Source of the DNA: Bradyrhizobium sp. Ash2021
Lineage (GTDB): Bacteria; Pseudomonadota; Alphaproteobacteria; Rhizobiales; Xanthobacteraceae
Assembly (NCBI RefSeq): GCF_031202265.1
Contig: NZ_CP100604.1
Location: 4,260,501-4,324,500 of the forward strand
Length of the DNA: 64,000 nucleotides
Reading direction: 5' to 3'
Shown here: positions 1 to 9,214 of the stretch, piece after piece
Position numbering within the stretch: position 1 is the first letter of the stretch
How the letters are laid out: each line of letters opens with the position of its first letter
Notes under the pieces: generated by a model
The model's database searches: none
Seen by the model: only the letters and a program-made list of their open reading frames with translations
Told to the model about the DNA's origin: nothing
Program-made: the position numbers and the translations under genes

Positions 1-164
1 ACATCGCGCCACCGACCATCAATCTCGAAAATCCGTCGGTGGAAACGACGATCGATCTGGTGCCGCAATCGGCGCGTAAACGCGAGATCAATATCGCGCT
101 GTCGAATTCCTTCGGTTTCGGGGGCACCAACGCTTCCGTGATCGTTCAGCGCGTGACTGGTTAG
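1..164 (+). CDS. fabF: 3-oxoacyl-[ACP] synthase II, C-terminal end (partial)
   Basis: This is the last 53 codons of a beta-ketoacyl-ACP synthase, cut by the window edge; the reading frame begins at base 3. The condensing-enzyme signature SNSFGFGGTNAS is intact and is followed by the usual VIVQR tail and a TAG stop. KAS II condenses malonyl-ACP with acyl-ACP in cytosolic fatty-acid elongation. The next gene is mltG, and fabF-mltG is a common alphaproteobacterial order, which supports fabF rather than another ketosynthase (inference from context). Confidence 0.85.
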   Translation, partial: IAPPTINLENPSVETTIDLVPQSARKREINIALSNSFGFGGTNASVIVQRVTG

Positions 165-212
165 CGGGTGTTAAGAGCGTCTCCACCGTTTTGCCGTATT
201 CGGCGATGACTC

Positions 213-323
213 CGGAGCGCGATCAGCAAAAGTGGGAACCGGTTTTGCGTCCGATCGCGCTCCGAACTATAAGAGGCGCATGATCTTGTCGCCAAACCGC
301 CAACACTTTGGCGGATCATGCGC
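213..323. repeat. Intergenic double palindrome between fabF and mltG
   Basis: Two nested inverted repeats fill the gap. A perfect 12-bp arm pair lies at 213-224 and 253-264, and a 10-bp pair at 276-285 and 314-323. The second loop holds a further CGCCAAA/TTTGGCG pairing. The layout resembles the mobile intergenic palindromes common in Bradyrhizobium-type genomes (recalled, not searched). It could fold in RNA and separate fabF from mltG expression, but no U-run marks it as a clear terminator. Confidence 0.6.
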
Positions 324-400
324 GAAGCGTGGGCGTATGCTATTGGCCGGGCAGGGGTTTGTCAGGCCACGATTGAACCGGCAGGATTCAGGTTGCATCG

Positions 401-1666
401 ATGAGTGAGAGGCCGCCCATTTCACCACGCAGTCCGCGCGCCGCGCTGGAGCCGGAGCAGGTCCCGCCGCCGCCGAAGCGGTCGGAGCGCGCCCGCAATC
501 CGTTCGTCGTGGTCGGCAATGCGATCATCACCATTCTCATCGTGTTGATGATCGGCGCGGGGGGCGGATATTACTACGGCAGGCAGAAGCTGGAGGCGCC
601 CGGTCCGCTGACGGAAGACAAGATCGTCAATATTCCGGCGCGGGCGGGAATGACCGACATTTCCGATATCCTGCAGCGTGAAGGCGTGATCGACAATAAT
701 CGCTGGGCGTTCATCGGCGCGGTGTTCGCCCTGAAGGCGCGCTCGGAGCTCAAGCCCGGCGAATACGCTTTTCAGAAGAATGCCAGCCTGCGCGACGTCA
801 TCGGCACCATCGTCGAAGGCAAGGTGGTGCAGCACGCCGTCACCATTCCCGAAGGCCTGACCTCCGAGCAGATCGTGGCGCGGCTCACCGACAACGACAT
901 TTTCGCGGGCTCGGTGCGGGAAATGCCGCGCGAAGGCACGCTGCTGCCGGAGACCTACAAATTCCCGCGCGGCACCACGCGCGACCAGGTGATCCAGCGC
1001 ATGCAGCAGGCCCAGAAGCGCGTGCTTGCGGAAATCTGGGAACGCCGCAATCCGGACGTTCCGATCAAGTCGCCCGAGCAGCTCGTCGTGCTGGCCTCGA
1101 TCGTCGAGAAGGAAACCGGCAAGGCCGACGAGCGCAGCCGGGTCGCTGCGGTGTTCGTCAATCGGCTGCGGCAGAAGATCAAGCTGCAGTCCGACCCGAC
1201 CATCATCTACGGGCTGGTCGGCGGCAAGGGGACGCTCGGCCGGCCGATCAAGCGCTCCGAGATTCAGCAGCCGTCGCCTTACAACACCTATGTGATCGAT
1301 GGCCTGCCGCCGGGGCCGATCGCCAATCCCGGGCGCGCTTCGCTGGAGGCGGCCGCCAATCCGGCGCGCACCCGCGACCTGTTCTTCGTCGCCGACGGTA
1401 CCGGCGGCCACGCCTTTACCGAAACCTACGACCAGCATCAGAAGAACGTCGCCAAGCTGCGCTCGATGGAAAAGCAGATCCAGAACGACACGGTTGAGCC
1501 GGCCGACGACGCGCCGCCGCCGGCCGCCGCCGCACCGGCCGACACCAATCCGACCGCGACGACAAAGCCTGCGGCGCCGAAAAAGCCTGCGCGTCCTGCA
1601 GCCCCCGCCGGTGCCCGCCAGGGCGCGGCGCAATCCACCACCACGCCGCCGGTGGTTCAGCGCTGA
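401..1666 (+). CDS. mltG: Endolytic peptidoglycan transglycosylase MltG
   Basis: The 421-residue inner-membrane protein cleaves nascent glycan strands and so limits their length. Residues 1-33 are a Pro/Arg-rich cytoplasmic tail and residues about 34-55 form one membrane segment. A LysM-like region and the YceG/MltG domain follow. The motif LASIVEKET at 231-239 carries the presumed catalytic Glu236. After about residue 370 comes a low-complexity Ala/Pro/Thr tail, longer than in E. coli MltG and probably a flexible periplasmic extension. It lies between fabF and yicC-gmk, a conserved order. The ATG at 401 was chosen because the N-terminal basic/Pro tail precedes the membrane segment directly. 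Confidence 0.93.
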   Translation: MSERPPISPRSPRAALEPEQVPPPPKRSERARNPFVVVGNAIITILIVLMIGAGGGYYYGRQKLEAPGPLTEDKIVNIPARAGMTDISDILQREGVIDNNRWAFIGAVFALKARSELKPGEYAFQKNASLRDVIGTIVEGKVVQHAVTIPEGLTSEQIVARLTDNDIFAGSVREMPREGTLLPETYKFPRGTTRDQVIQRMQQAQKRVLAEIWERRNPDVPIKSPEQLVVLASIVEKETGKADERSRVAAVFVNRLRQKIKLQSDPTIIYGLVGGKGTLGRPIKRSEIQQPSPYNTYVIDGLPPGPIANPGRASLEAAANPARTRDLFFVADGTGGHAFTETYDQHQKNVAKLRSMEKQIQNDTVEPADDAPPPAAAAPADTNPTATTKPAAPKKPARPAAPAGARQGAAQSTTTPPVVQR

Positions 1667-1760
1667 AGCCCGGAACGTGATTCCACTTTCACGGAATTCG
1701 TTTTAAGGTCGCGCAGTTCGCTTGCGAGTCTCACATCCCCCTGTCAGAGAGTTTTACGCG

Positions 1761-2648
1761 ATGGCGCTATCGAGCATGACCGGTTTTGCCCGGAGCCACG
1801 GCGCCAGCGGCCCGTATACGTTCGAATGGGAATTGAAATCGGTCAATGCCAAGGGCTTTGACCTGCGGCTGCGGCTGCCGCCCGGATGGGATGAGCTCGA
1901 GGCCTTTGCCAAGAAGCGCGCCGGCGAAGTGCTGTCGCGGGGAACCGTGTACGCCAATCTCAACGTCAAGCGCGCCAACGCGGTCTCGACCATCCGCATC
2001 AATGAGGACGTGCTGTCGTCGATCGTGAAGGTCGCAGGCGTCCTCGCCGGCAAGATCGATGCGGTGGCGCCGAGCATCGACGGGCTGCTGAGCATCAAGG
2101 GCGTGATCGAAGTCGTCGAGCCCGAAAGCAACGACGAGGAAGACAAGGCTGCGCGGGACGCTGCGGCTGCGGCGTTCGAGCAGGCGCTCGGCCATCTGGT
2201 CGAGATGCGCCGCCGCGAGGGCGTCACGCTCGGACAGATCCTCTCCCAGCGGATGGATGAAATCGAAAAACTGGCGAAGAGGGCCGAGGCCGCGCCCGGC
2301 CGCAAGCCCGAGGCGATCAAGGCTCGGTTGGCCGAACAGGTCGCGGCGTTACTTGATACCTCTGATCGTTTCGACCCCGATCGCCTCAACCAGGAAGCGC
2401 TCCTGATCGCGGCCAAGGCCGATATCCGCGAGGAGCTCGACCGGATCGCCTCGCACGTAGCGCAGGCCCGCGAGATGATCGGCAAGGGCGGCCCGGTCGG
2501 ACGGCGGCTCGATTTCCTGGCGCAGGAATTCAACCGCGAGGTCAACACCTGCTGTTCGAAGTCGAACGATCTCGAATTGACCAATACCGGGCTCGAGATG
2601 AAGAACGTGGTCGAGCAGTTCCGCGAGCAGGTCCAGAATCTGGAGTGA
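1761..2648 (+). CDS. yicC: YicC family endoribonuclease/stress protein
   Basis: The protein has 295 residues. It starts MALSSMTGFAR, the standard N-terminus of the YicC family, so I chose the ATG at 1761 rather than an in-frame start 39 bases upstream. The C-terminus keeps the family signature with the Cys pair in EVNTCCSKS. E. coli YicC is reported as an endoribonuclease acting on a small RNA; the role here is inferred by family. Four bases separate its stop from gmk, and the gmk ribosome-binding site GGAG lies over the end of yicC, so the two are probably translated together. Confidence 0.9.
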   Translation: MALSSMTGFARSHGASGPYTFEWELKSVNAKGFDLRLRLPPGWDELEAFAKKRAGEVLSRGTVYANLNVKRANAVSTIRINEDVLSSIVKVAGVLAGKIDAVAPSIDGLLSIKGVIEVVEPESNDEEDKAARDAAAAAFEQALGHLVEMRRREGVTLGQILSQRMDEIEKLAKRAEAAPGRKPEAIKARLAEQVAALLDTSDRFDPDRLNQEALLIAAKADIREELDRIASHVAQAREMIGKGGPVGRRLDFLAQEFNREVNTCCSKSNDLELTNTGLEMKNVVEQFREQVQNLE

Positions 2649-2652
2649 TCGA

Positions 2653-3306
2653 ATGGCGATTGGCGGTTTCGACGGAGTTGAGCGGCGCGGGCTGATGTTC
2701 GTGCTGTCGTCGCCGTCGGGCGCGGGCAAGACCACGCTGTCGCGCATGCTGATTGAACGGACGCCGGGTCTGAAGATGTCGGTGTCCGCCACCACGCGGC
2801 CGATGCGGCCCGGCGAGGTCGACGGCCGCGACTATTTCTTCGTCGACAAAAGCCGCTTCGAAGCCATGGCTACTCAGGGCGAACTGCTCGAATGGGCCAC
2901 CGTGTTCGACAACCGCTATGGCACGCCGCGGGCGCCGGTCGAAACCGCGCTGTCGGCCGGGCAGGATGTGCTGTTCGACATCGACTGGCAGGGGACCCAG
3001 CAATTGCGGGAAAAGGCCCGCGCCGATGTGGTCAGCGTGTTCATCCTGCCGCCGTCGGCCGGCGACCTCGAAAAACGGCTGCACACCCGCGCCCAGGATT
3101 CGGATGAGGTCATTCGCGGGCGAATGAGCCGCGCGACCCATGAACTCAGCCATTGGGCGGAATACGACTACATCGTCGTCAACCAGAACGTCGATGACGC
3201 GTTTGCCGAAGTGCAGTCGGTCCTAAAAGCCGAACGGCTCAAGCGCGAACGCCGCACGGGGCTGACCGAGTTCGTTCGCGGCTTGCAGCGCCAGCTGGAA
3301 AAATAA
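2653..3306 (+). CDS. gmk: Guanylate kinase
   Basis: The 217-residue cytosolic enzyme phosphorylates GMP to GDP with ATP. The P-loop SPSGAGKTT lies at residues about 20-28. The GMP-binding segment follows with TTRPMRPGEVDGRDYFF, and the lid region comes near residue 140. Length and domain layout are normal. It follows yicC by four bases, in the widespread yicC-gmk pairing. The convergent gene on the other strand ends 22 bases downstream, with a short tandem duplication in the gap. Confidence 0.97.
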   Translation: MAIGGFDGVERRGLMFVLSSPSGAGKTTLSRMLIERTPGLKMSVSATTRPMRPGEVDGRDYFFVDKSRFEAMATQGELLEWATVFDNRYGTPRAPVETALSAGQDVLFDIDWQGTQQLREKARADVVSVFILPPSAGDLEKRLHTRAQDSDEVIRGRMSRATHELSHWAEYDYIVVNQNVDDAFAEVQSVLKAERLKRERRTGLTEFVRGLQRQLEK

Positions 3307-3344
3307 CGTCAGCTCGCCGCACTCAACGTCAGTTAGCCGCACTC
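3307..3344. repeat. Tandem 18-bp duplication across a stop codon
   Basis: Positions 3307-3324 and 3327-3344 are two copies matching at 16 of 18 bases with a 20-bp period. The second copy contains the stop codon and last codons of the minus-strand gene that ends at 3329. It looks like a small slip duplication at a convergent gene junction. Confidence 0.6.
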
Positions 3345-4276
3345 CTTGCCAACCGCGCCAGCATTTCCTGGACGCGCCGCTCCGGATCGTCGGGCGCGCG
3401 CGGATCGCGTGTAACGTTGTCGCGCCATCTCGGCACGGTCTCGTTCGGGAACAGCGATGGCGACGAGCGGCCGGTATCGACCGAATCCCAGATCGCGCGC
3501 CGGTCGCTCCAGACTTCGGGCTCAACGACCCGTCTGCGCGCGAACCTGAAAACCAGGCTGGCCGTGATGCCCGCCAGCGCGAGCGCGCCGGCCATGACCA
3601 TCAACAGCATCTGCGTCGAGCCGGATTGTTTTTGCAAAGTGGAATCCGCAGCCGCCAGGGCGATCGGGGAAGCTGCGGGCTGCGGCGCCGGCCTGGCATT
3701 CGCCGGCGCGCTTGCCGGCGGATCCGCCGCGGCAACCTGAGGATTGTTCAACGAACTTACGCCCGAAGAATCGGGCCAGCGCGACGTCACGATCGATGGC
3801 GGTGCGCCGGCATCCGGCGCGACGGCGTCCTGGCTATTCTGGATTGCCGGCACCGCCGCAGCGGCGCTGTTCCCTGGTTGAACGTTGACACCGGCATCCT
3901 GGTCGGCACGCGCCTGCGGGGAGGGCAGTTCGGCGCGAGCGTCGGCGACAGATTTGCGCACGCCTGCCTTCGCCTGCGGTGGAACGAGATCTGTTGGCGG
4001 AGCCGGAGCCGCCGCCGGGGCTGCGGCGGATGCCGCGGCATCCTGCGGGGCGGCCGCCGCCGTCTTGTCTTTCTCTTCGCCGACGTACCAGCAGTGACGC
4101 TTGGTGGCGCGATCGACGCGGTAATACCAATGGCTGCCCGCGGGCACCGCACCTTTCGGTCCGGACAGGCAGCTGTCCGCCGGCTTTGCCGCATTCTCCG
4201 CAACGGCGGCGAAGTTGGCGCCTGCCAAAACGCTGGCGAATATTGCCGAGACGAATTTCGCTGTACGGTTTGACAT
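3329..4276 (-). CDS. Exported membrane-anchored protein of unknown function
   Basis: The predicted protein has 315 residues. It begins with a signal peptide (about residues 1-27) and then a conserved block with SCLSGPKGAVPAGSHWYYR and HCWYV, which looks like a small extracytoplasmic domain with paired Cys. A long Ala/Pro low-complexity stretch follows. One membrane segment near residue 225 (MLLMVMAGALALAGI) is followed by an Arg-rich cytoplasmic tail. The start at 4276 has GGGGA eight bases upstream and places the signal peptide at the N-terminus. I do not recognise the family. It faces gmk and shares no operon with it. Confidence 0.75.
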   Translation of the reverse strand: MSNRTAKFVSAIFASVLAGANFAAVAENAAKPADSCLSGPKGAVPAGSHWYYRVDRATKRHCWYVGEEKDKTAAAAPQDAAASAAAPAAAPAPPTDLVPPQAKAGVRKSVADARAELPSPQARADQDAGVNVQPGNSAAAAVPAIQNSQDAVAPDAGAPPSIVTSRWPDSSGVSSLNNPQVAAADPPASAPANARPAPQPAASPIALAAADSTLQKQSGSTQMLLMVMAGALALAGITASLVFRFARRRVVEPEVWSDRRAIWDSVDTGRSSPSLFPNETVPRWRDNVTRDPRAPDDPERRVQEMLARLARSAAN

Positions 4277-4466
4277 GGCTTTCCCCAGTGCTGATACGCG
4301 ACGCTTCAAACCCTAAATCTCGTTAAAGACTTGGGTCGCAATGGGCCGCAATTCCGGAGAGGATGGGGCTTAATTCGGGCTCGGCGGCCGCCTCACATTG
4401 GGCGGCCGGCAGCCTAGAAAACAGGCATATGCGCGACGTCTGGCAAAGTGCGCCGCGTCGCCCCGC

Positions 4467-5681
4467 CTAGTTGCTCTCGATCACGTCGCTAAACAGCACG
4501 TAGCGCTCGCCATTGAAGCGGACCAGCCGCATCTGCTTGATCGGGCGCAGATCGGCCGGGGTGGTCCTCAGGCGGATGCCCGGCAGCAGCAGCGGCAACT
4601 CCATGTCGAGATGGGAGGCCTGCTTCATGATGTTCTCGCGCGTCAAATCGTCGCCGCACTGCTTGAGCAGCTGCACGACCGCGTAGCCGATATTGTAGCC
4701 ATAGGGCGCGTAGTAGTCGCTCCTGTTGATGCGCGGGTTGTACTTGTCCATCCACACATTCCAGGCCTTCATAACCGGATCGTCCTGCCACTGCGGATCG
4801 GCAGGGTCCTTTTGATAGGCCGCCGAGATGATGCCCTTTGCCGCTTCAAAACCGGCCGGCCTGATCGCACCGGCAATCGACGAACCGACGCTGACGACGA
4901 ATTCCTGCGGGTGCCAGTCGATGTCGTAGGCTTTGCGGATCGCCTGGGCGGAGAATTTGGGGATCGTGATGATGACGAAGACGTCGGCGCCCGAAGACTT
5001 CAGCGAAACCACCTGGGAGTCGACGGTCGGATCGGTGGTGTTGTAGGCCTGCGTCGACACGATCATCGCAGCGGCCCTGTCGCCAAGTCCGCGCTTGAAG
5101 CCCATCAGATAGTCGCGGCCGAGGTCGTCGTTCTGCGCCAGGATGCCGATCTTGGCGTCGGGTTTGGCCGACAGAATGTAGCGGGCGTAGATCTCGCCTT
5201 CGGAGGCGTAATGCGGCGTCCAGCTCATCGTCCAGGGATAGTGCTCGGGGTCGTTGAAAACCGTGGCGCCGGTGCCGATGAAAAGATGCGGCACCCCTTT
5301 CTGGTTGATGTATTTGAACACCGCCATGTTGGTCGCGGTGCCGACCGGGTTCACCAGAAACGATACTTCGTCGCTCTCGATCAGGCGCCGGATCTGCTCG
5401 ACGGTCTTCGGCGGACTGTAGGCGTCATCGAGGCTGATGAAATTGATCTTGCGGCCGTTCACGCCGCCCTGTTCGTTCATCATCGCAAAATAGGCGGTCG
5501 CGGACACGGCGCCGGCCGAGTAGGCCGACGCCGGGCCGCTATAGGGGGTCGTGGTGCCGATTCTTATTTCGGTGTCGGTAACGCCCGGACCATATTTTTT
5601 CTGCGCGATGGCAGGCGAGGTGGCAACGGCAAATGCCACCGTCGCCAAGGCGACCAATGTTGAGCTCTTTCTCCAGGCCAT
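4467..5681 (-). CDS. ABC transporter substrate-binding protein, branched-chain amino acid (LivJ-like) family
   Basis: The 404-residue periplasmic protein has a clear signal peptide ending APAIAQ-like (SPAIAQ, about residue 27) and a type-1 periplasmic-binding fold (Peripla_BP_6). It starts after cleavage with the typical GVTDTEIRIGTTTPYSGPAS. Binding proteins of this group serve amino acids, amides or aromatic acids; the ligand cannot be told from sequence. No permease or ATPase gene lies nearby, so it is an orphan that presumably docks on a distant transporter. AGGAAGGA lies at a good distance before the ATG. Confidence 0.88.
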   Translation of the reverse strand: MAWRKSSTLVALATVAFAVATSPAIAQKKYGPGVTDTEIRIGTTTPYSGPASAYSAGAVSATAYFAMMNEQGGVNGRKINFISLDDAYSPPKTVEQIRRLIESDEVSFLVNPVGTATNMAVFKYINQKGVPHLFIGTGATVFNDPEHYPWTMSWTPHYASEGEIYARYILSAKPDAKIGILAQNDDLGRDYLMGFKRGLGDRAAAMIVSTQAYNTTDPTVDSQVVSLKSSGADVFVIITIPKFSAQAIRKAYDIDWHPQEFVVSVGSSIAGAIRPAGFEAAKGIISAAYQKDPADPQWQDDPVMKAWNVWMDKYNPRINRSDYYAPYGYNIGYAVVQLLKQCGDDLTRENIMKQASHLDMELPLLLPGIRLRTTPADLRPIKQMRLVRFNGERYVLFSDVIESN

Positions 5682-5747
5682 AAGTGTCCTTCCTGTTAAG
5701 CGAGGATGGCACTGCCCCTGTTGGCGAGGCTTATAAGATGCTCAGCC

Positions 5748-6806
5748 TCAGTTTTTCAGTACGATACGTCCCACGACTTTTCCGGCCCGCAATTCCTCGA
5801 TCCATTTCTGGACGTCGGCCATCGGCTCTTCCTTCATCGGCGTCGGCTTGATCTTGCCGGTGCGTGCCAGCGCCATCAATTCCTTGGCCTCCGCCAGCGT
5901 TCCCACCATAAAACCTTCGATGGTCATCCGCTTGTAGACCCACTGTACCATGGGCAGGCTGAAATTGCCGCCCATCAGGCCGGAGACCACGATCTTGCCG
6001 CCGCGCGCCACCGCAGAAACCGCAAAGGCCATGGATTTTTCGTTGCCGGCAAAATCGACCACGCCATCGAAACCGCCTTCGGTCTCCTTGATCATGCGCT
6101 TGACCACGTCGGGTTCGCTGGGATCGTAGGCCACCGCCGCGCCGTTTTTCAGGGCGCTTTCGCGCGCGGCGGGGCTCAGATCCGCCACCGCGATGTTCTG
6201 CTTGAACATCGCCTGCGCGAACGAAAGCCCCATCATGCCGACGCCGCCAAGCCCGATCAGCAGCAGGTTGCGCTGCCGCGGACGTTCGACCAGCCGCTTC
6301 AGTGCACCATAGGCGGTGACGCCCGAGCACATCAGGGTTGCGGCCTGATTGACCGGCAGCGGATCGTAATCCAGGAGATATTTCGCGTCGGGCACCAGCA
6401 CGTGGCTGGCAAAGCCGCCGTCGATCGAGACACCGAGAAAGCGCTGCTTGACGCAGAGGTTCTCGTCGCCGTTCTGGCAATCGCGGCACTGGCCACAGCC
6501 GATCCACGGGAACACCGCCTGCTTTTTTCCGATCAGCTCCTTCGGGGCGTCCGCGCCGACTTCCTCGACGATGCCTGCGATCTCATGGCCGAGCGTGAAC
6601 GGCAGCGTCATGCCGCGCGTGGTGTCGAGCCGCTTGCCGCCGCCGAGATCGGCATAGCCGTCCTGGATATGCAGGTCGGAATGGCACAGCCCGCAACGCT
6701 CGATGCGGACGAGCACTTCTCTGCCGTGCGGCTTCGGCGTGTCGACGATGGTTTCGCACAACGGCGCATCGAATTTGACCAGGGACTGGCGGCGCATCAG
6801 CGGCAT
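5748..6806 (-). CDS. Zinc-dependent alcohol dehydrogenase (MDR family)
   Basis: The 352-residue NAD(P)-dependent medium-chain dehydrogenase interconverts an alcohol and its carbonyl. Catalytic zinc ligands are visible as C38 (in ERCGLCHSD), H74-E75 (LGHE) and C160. The structural zinc site is the four-Cys lobe C104, C107, C110 and C118. The nucleotide site GLGGVG is at 185-190. The substrate is unknown. It lies 66 bases upstream of the binding-protein gene on the same strand and could be co-transcribed with it, which might suggest uptake and oxidation of one compound (inference). Confidence 0.9.
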   Translation of the reverse strand: MPLMRRQSLVKFDAPLCETIVDTPKPHGREVLVRIERCGLCHSDLHIQDGYADLGGGKRLDTTRGMTLPFTLGHEIAGIVEEVGADAPKELIGKKQAVFPWIGCGQCRDCQNGDENLCVKQRFLGVSIDGGFASHVLVPDAKYLLDYDPLPVNQAATLMCSGVTAYGALKRLVERPRQRNLLLIGLGGVGMMGLSFAQAMFKQNIAVADLSPAARESALKNGAAVAYDPSEPDVVKRMIKETEGGFDGVVDFAGNEKSMAFAVSAVARGGKIVVSGLMGGNFSLPMVQWVYKRMTIEGFMVGTLAEAKELMALARTGKIKPTPMKEEPMADVQKWIEELRAGKVVGRIVLKN

Positions 6807-6914
6807 GGAAACGGCTTCCTTTGATTATGGGCACTTGATTAGGGCAGTTCATCACTCGTTCAGCGGGCGCTCTCTCAATTCGAACCTCACTTCGGGCGGT
6901 CGCAGCATCGCGGT

Positions 6915-7319
6915 CTAGCGACGCTGTGGCGGGATCACAATCCAATAGTCGTTGCCATTGCCGCGGGGATTGCTGTTGTCGCTGGCCGAGATCACGAAAC
7001 CCTTGCCGTTCTCCTGCGAATATCTTCCGAGGCCGATGCCGTCGATGTCGCGCATCGTGGCGTTACCCGGTCCCGGCAGCGGCTTGTCGTTCTCATAAAT
7101 GACGACCTCGGGAAGCAGGCTGAAATTCGGCTGTCGGCACAGATATGCAAAACCGTTGGCCGACAATCTTTCGAATCCGAAAATTCCCTTCACCGCGCCC
7201 GGTGGGACCGGGCGGGGCGCGTAAGATCTTCCGACGATCGATGCGGTTGGAAAATAGACCGCGCAGACAGCAGCCGCTGCGATCATTACGACGCGAGTTT
7301 GCCGCTGGATTGTCACCAT
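6915..7319 (-). CDS. Small exported protein of unknown function
   Basis: The 134-residue protein has an N-terminal hydrophobic segment (residues about 9-28, VVMIAAAAVCAVYFPTA) that serves as a signal peptide or anchor. The rest is a soluble domain with one Cys and a C-terminus rich in Asn/Gly before DYWIVIPP. I do not recognise a family. GAGG lies just before the ATG. It ends 108 bases upstream of the alcohol dehydrogenase start and begins 12 bases after the rsmA stop on the same strand, so it may be read from the end of the lpt-rsmA operon. Confidence 0.65.
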   Translation of the reverse strand: MVTIQRQTRVVMIAAAAVCAVYFPTASIVGRSYAPRPVPPGAVKGIFGFERLSANGFAYLCRQPNFSLLPEVVIYENDKPLPGPGNATMRDIDGIGLGRYSQENGKGFVISASDNSNPRGNGNDYWIVIPPQRR

Positions 7320-7331
7320 TTTGACCTCGGC

Positions 7332-8210
7332 TCACATTTCTCCCCGGGACCCGTTCAATTTTGTGCTTCGTATATCGGTCAATTCACGGGCCATGGCAAC
7401 AAAGCCGGAGACCGGAATGGTCTCGGCGCGCCGGGTGGCATCGACAGCCGCGGCGGCGGCGAGCCGCGCCGGGTCGATCGACAGCGATTTGAGGCTTTGC
7501 CGCAGCATCTTCCGGCGCTGACCGAATGCCGCGGCGGCCACCTGTTCCAGCGCCCGGCGCTCGCACGGTTCGGGCGCGCTGCGCGGTGTCAATCGCACGA
7601 CCGAAGAGGTGACTTTTGGCTGCGGCACGAAAGCGGCGGGCGAAATGTCGAACAAGATTTTGGTCTCGGCGCGCCAGTTGGCGAGCACCGCGAGGCGTCC
7701 GTAGGCCTCGTCGTTCTCCCGGGCGACGATCCGCTCGGCCACCTCGCGCTGAAACATCAGCACCATCATGTCGTACCAGGGCGGCCACGGTTCGATCGAC
7801 AGCCAGTCGACCAGCAATGCGGTGGCGATGTTGTAGGGCAGGTTGGCGACGATCTTGGCCCGTTCGCCGCCGAGCATGGGACGGGGATCGAACCGCTGCG
7901 CATCGGCGAGGACGATTTCCAGCCGGCCCGGATATCGCCTCGCGATCGCCTGCAGCGGCCCCAACGCGCGCTCGTCGCGCTCGACCGCGATGACGCGCCG
8001 CGCACCGAGCGCCAGCAACGCGCGCGTCAGGCCGCCCGGGCCTGGTCCGACCTCGATGATGGTGGCGTCCTCGAGCGGGCCCGCGCTGCGGGCGATCCGC
8101 GCCGTGAGATTGAGATCAAGCAGAAAATTCTGACCCAGCGATTTGCGCGCCGACAATCCGTGCTCGCGAATGACATCGCGAAGCGGCGGCAGATCGTCGA
8201 TCGCGGTCAT
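7332..8210 (-). CDS. rsmA: 16S rRNA (adenine1518/1519-N6)-dimethyltransferase
   Basis: The 292-residue enzyme (KsgA) dimethylates two adenines of the 3'-terminal 16S helix during small-subunit maturation. The SAM site VGPGPGG is at residues 54-60, and the target-base motif NLPY at 123-126. The ATG at 8210 overlaps the pdxA stop in an ATGA, so translation is coupled to pdxA. An open frame extends upstream but is only pdxA sequence read in another frame. It is the last gene of the lptF-lptG-lptD-surA-pdxA-rsmA operon. Confidence 0.95.
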   Translation of the reverse strand: MTAIDDLPPLRDVIREHGLSARKSLGQNFLLDLNLTARIARSAGPLEDATIIEVGPGPGGLTRALLALGARRVIAVERDERALGPLQAIARRYPGRLEIVLADAQRFDPRPMLGGERAKIVANLPYNIATALLVDWLSIEPWPPWYDMMVLMFQREVAERIVARENDEAYGRLAVLANWRAETKILFDISPAAFVPQPKVTSSVVRLTPRSAPEPCERRALEQVAAAAFGQRRKMLRQSLKSLSIDPARLAAAAAVDATRRAETIPVSGFVAMARELTDIRSTKLNGSRGEM

Positions 8211-9211
8211 GCCGGTCGCGCCGCCGCCATGCGCGCAGCAAGCCGCAGCGCCGCGGCGAGGCTCGACGGATTGGCCTTGCCGGTGCCGGCAATGTCGAAG
8301 GCCGTGCCGTGATCCGGCGAGGTGCGGATGAACGGCAATCCGAGCGTGACGTTGACGGCATCCTCGAAGGCGATCGTCTTGATCGGGATCAGCGCCTGAT
8401 CGTGGTACATGCAGATCGCGCAGTCGTAGCTTTGGCGCGCCGCGGCGTGGAACATGGTGTCGGCCGGCAGCGGCCCCCTGGCGTCGATGCCTTCGCCGCA
8501 CAGGATTTCGACGGCCGGCGCGACGATCTCGATGTCTTCGGTGCCGAGCGAGCCGTCTTCGCCGGCATGCGGGTTCAGTCCCGAGATGGCCAGACGCGGA
8601 CGGAAAAGGCCGAAGCGGGCCTTCAGATCGGTGACCGCGATGCGCGCCGTTCTGACGATCAGATCGCTCGAGAGCTGTGCGAGCGCCTCATGCAGCGAAA
8701 CATGGATCGTCACCGGTACGACGGCAAGCGCCGGCGACCACAACATCATCACCGGCTGCGGCGCCCGGCCGCCATTGGCCGCAAGCTCGGCCAGAAATTC
8801 GGTGTGGCCGGGATGAAGGAATCCGGCGCGGTAGAGCACGCTTTTGGCAATCGGATTGGTGACGACCGCGCCGGCTCGGCCGGCCATGACGTCGCCGACG
8901 GCCTGGCGAATGGAGGCGAGAGCGGCGTTCGCGCTGGTGGCGTCGGGCTGGCCCGGGCGGGCGGTCGCGGGCTCACCGGTCGCGACCACCGGCAATGCGC
9001 TCGAAAACGCCGCGAGCGAATCCTCGGGGCTGCTGTCGGCGAGTTCGACTTTCAGTCCGAGAATTTTTGCCCGTTCGGCGAGAAAATCGCGATCGCCGCG
9101 CAGGTAGAACGGCGGAAGCCCCAGTTCATTGCGCCGCAGCCACGCTGCGATGGCGATGTCGGGGCCGATGCCCGCGGGCTCGCCGGATGTCAGCGCGAGG
9201 GGCTTTGCCAT
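8207..9211 (-). CDS. pdxA: 4-hydroxythreonine-4-phosphate dehydrogenase
   Basis: The 334-residue enzyme oxidises 4-hydroxythreonine 4-phosphate in the DXP-dependent pyridoxal-phosphate pathway. The N-terminus [15 protein letters not shown] and the metal-binding segment [13 protein letters not shown] are typical, and the C-terminal region has [13 protein letters not shown] with a metal-binding His. The length is normal. It starts three bases after the surA stop and overlaps rsmA by four bases, so it sits firmly inside the operon. The surA-pdxA-rsmA order is the classic proteobacterial one. Confidence 0.95.
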   Translation of the reverse strand: MAKPLALTSGEPAGIGPDIAIAAWLRRNELGLPPFYLRGDRDFLAERAKILGLKVELADSSPEDSLAAFSSALPVVATGEPATARPGQPDATSANAALASIRQAVGDVMAGRAGAVVTNPIAKSVLYRAGFLHPGHTEFLAELAANGGRAPQPVMMLWSPALAVVPVTIHVSLHEALAQLSSDLIVRTARIAVTDLKARFGLFRPRLAISGLNPHAGEDGSLGTEDIEIVAPAVEILCGEGIDARGPLPADTMFHAAARQSYDCAICMYHDQALIPIKTIAFEDAVNVTLGLPFIRTSPDHGTAFDIAGTGKANPSSLAAALRLAARMAAARPA

Positions 9212-9214
9212 GCA

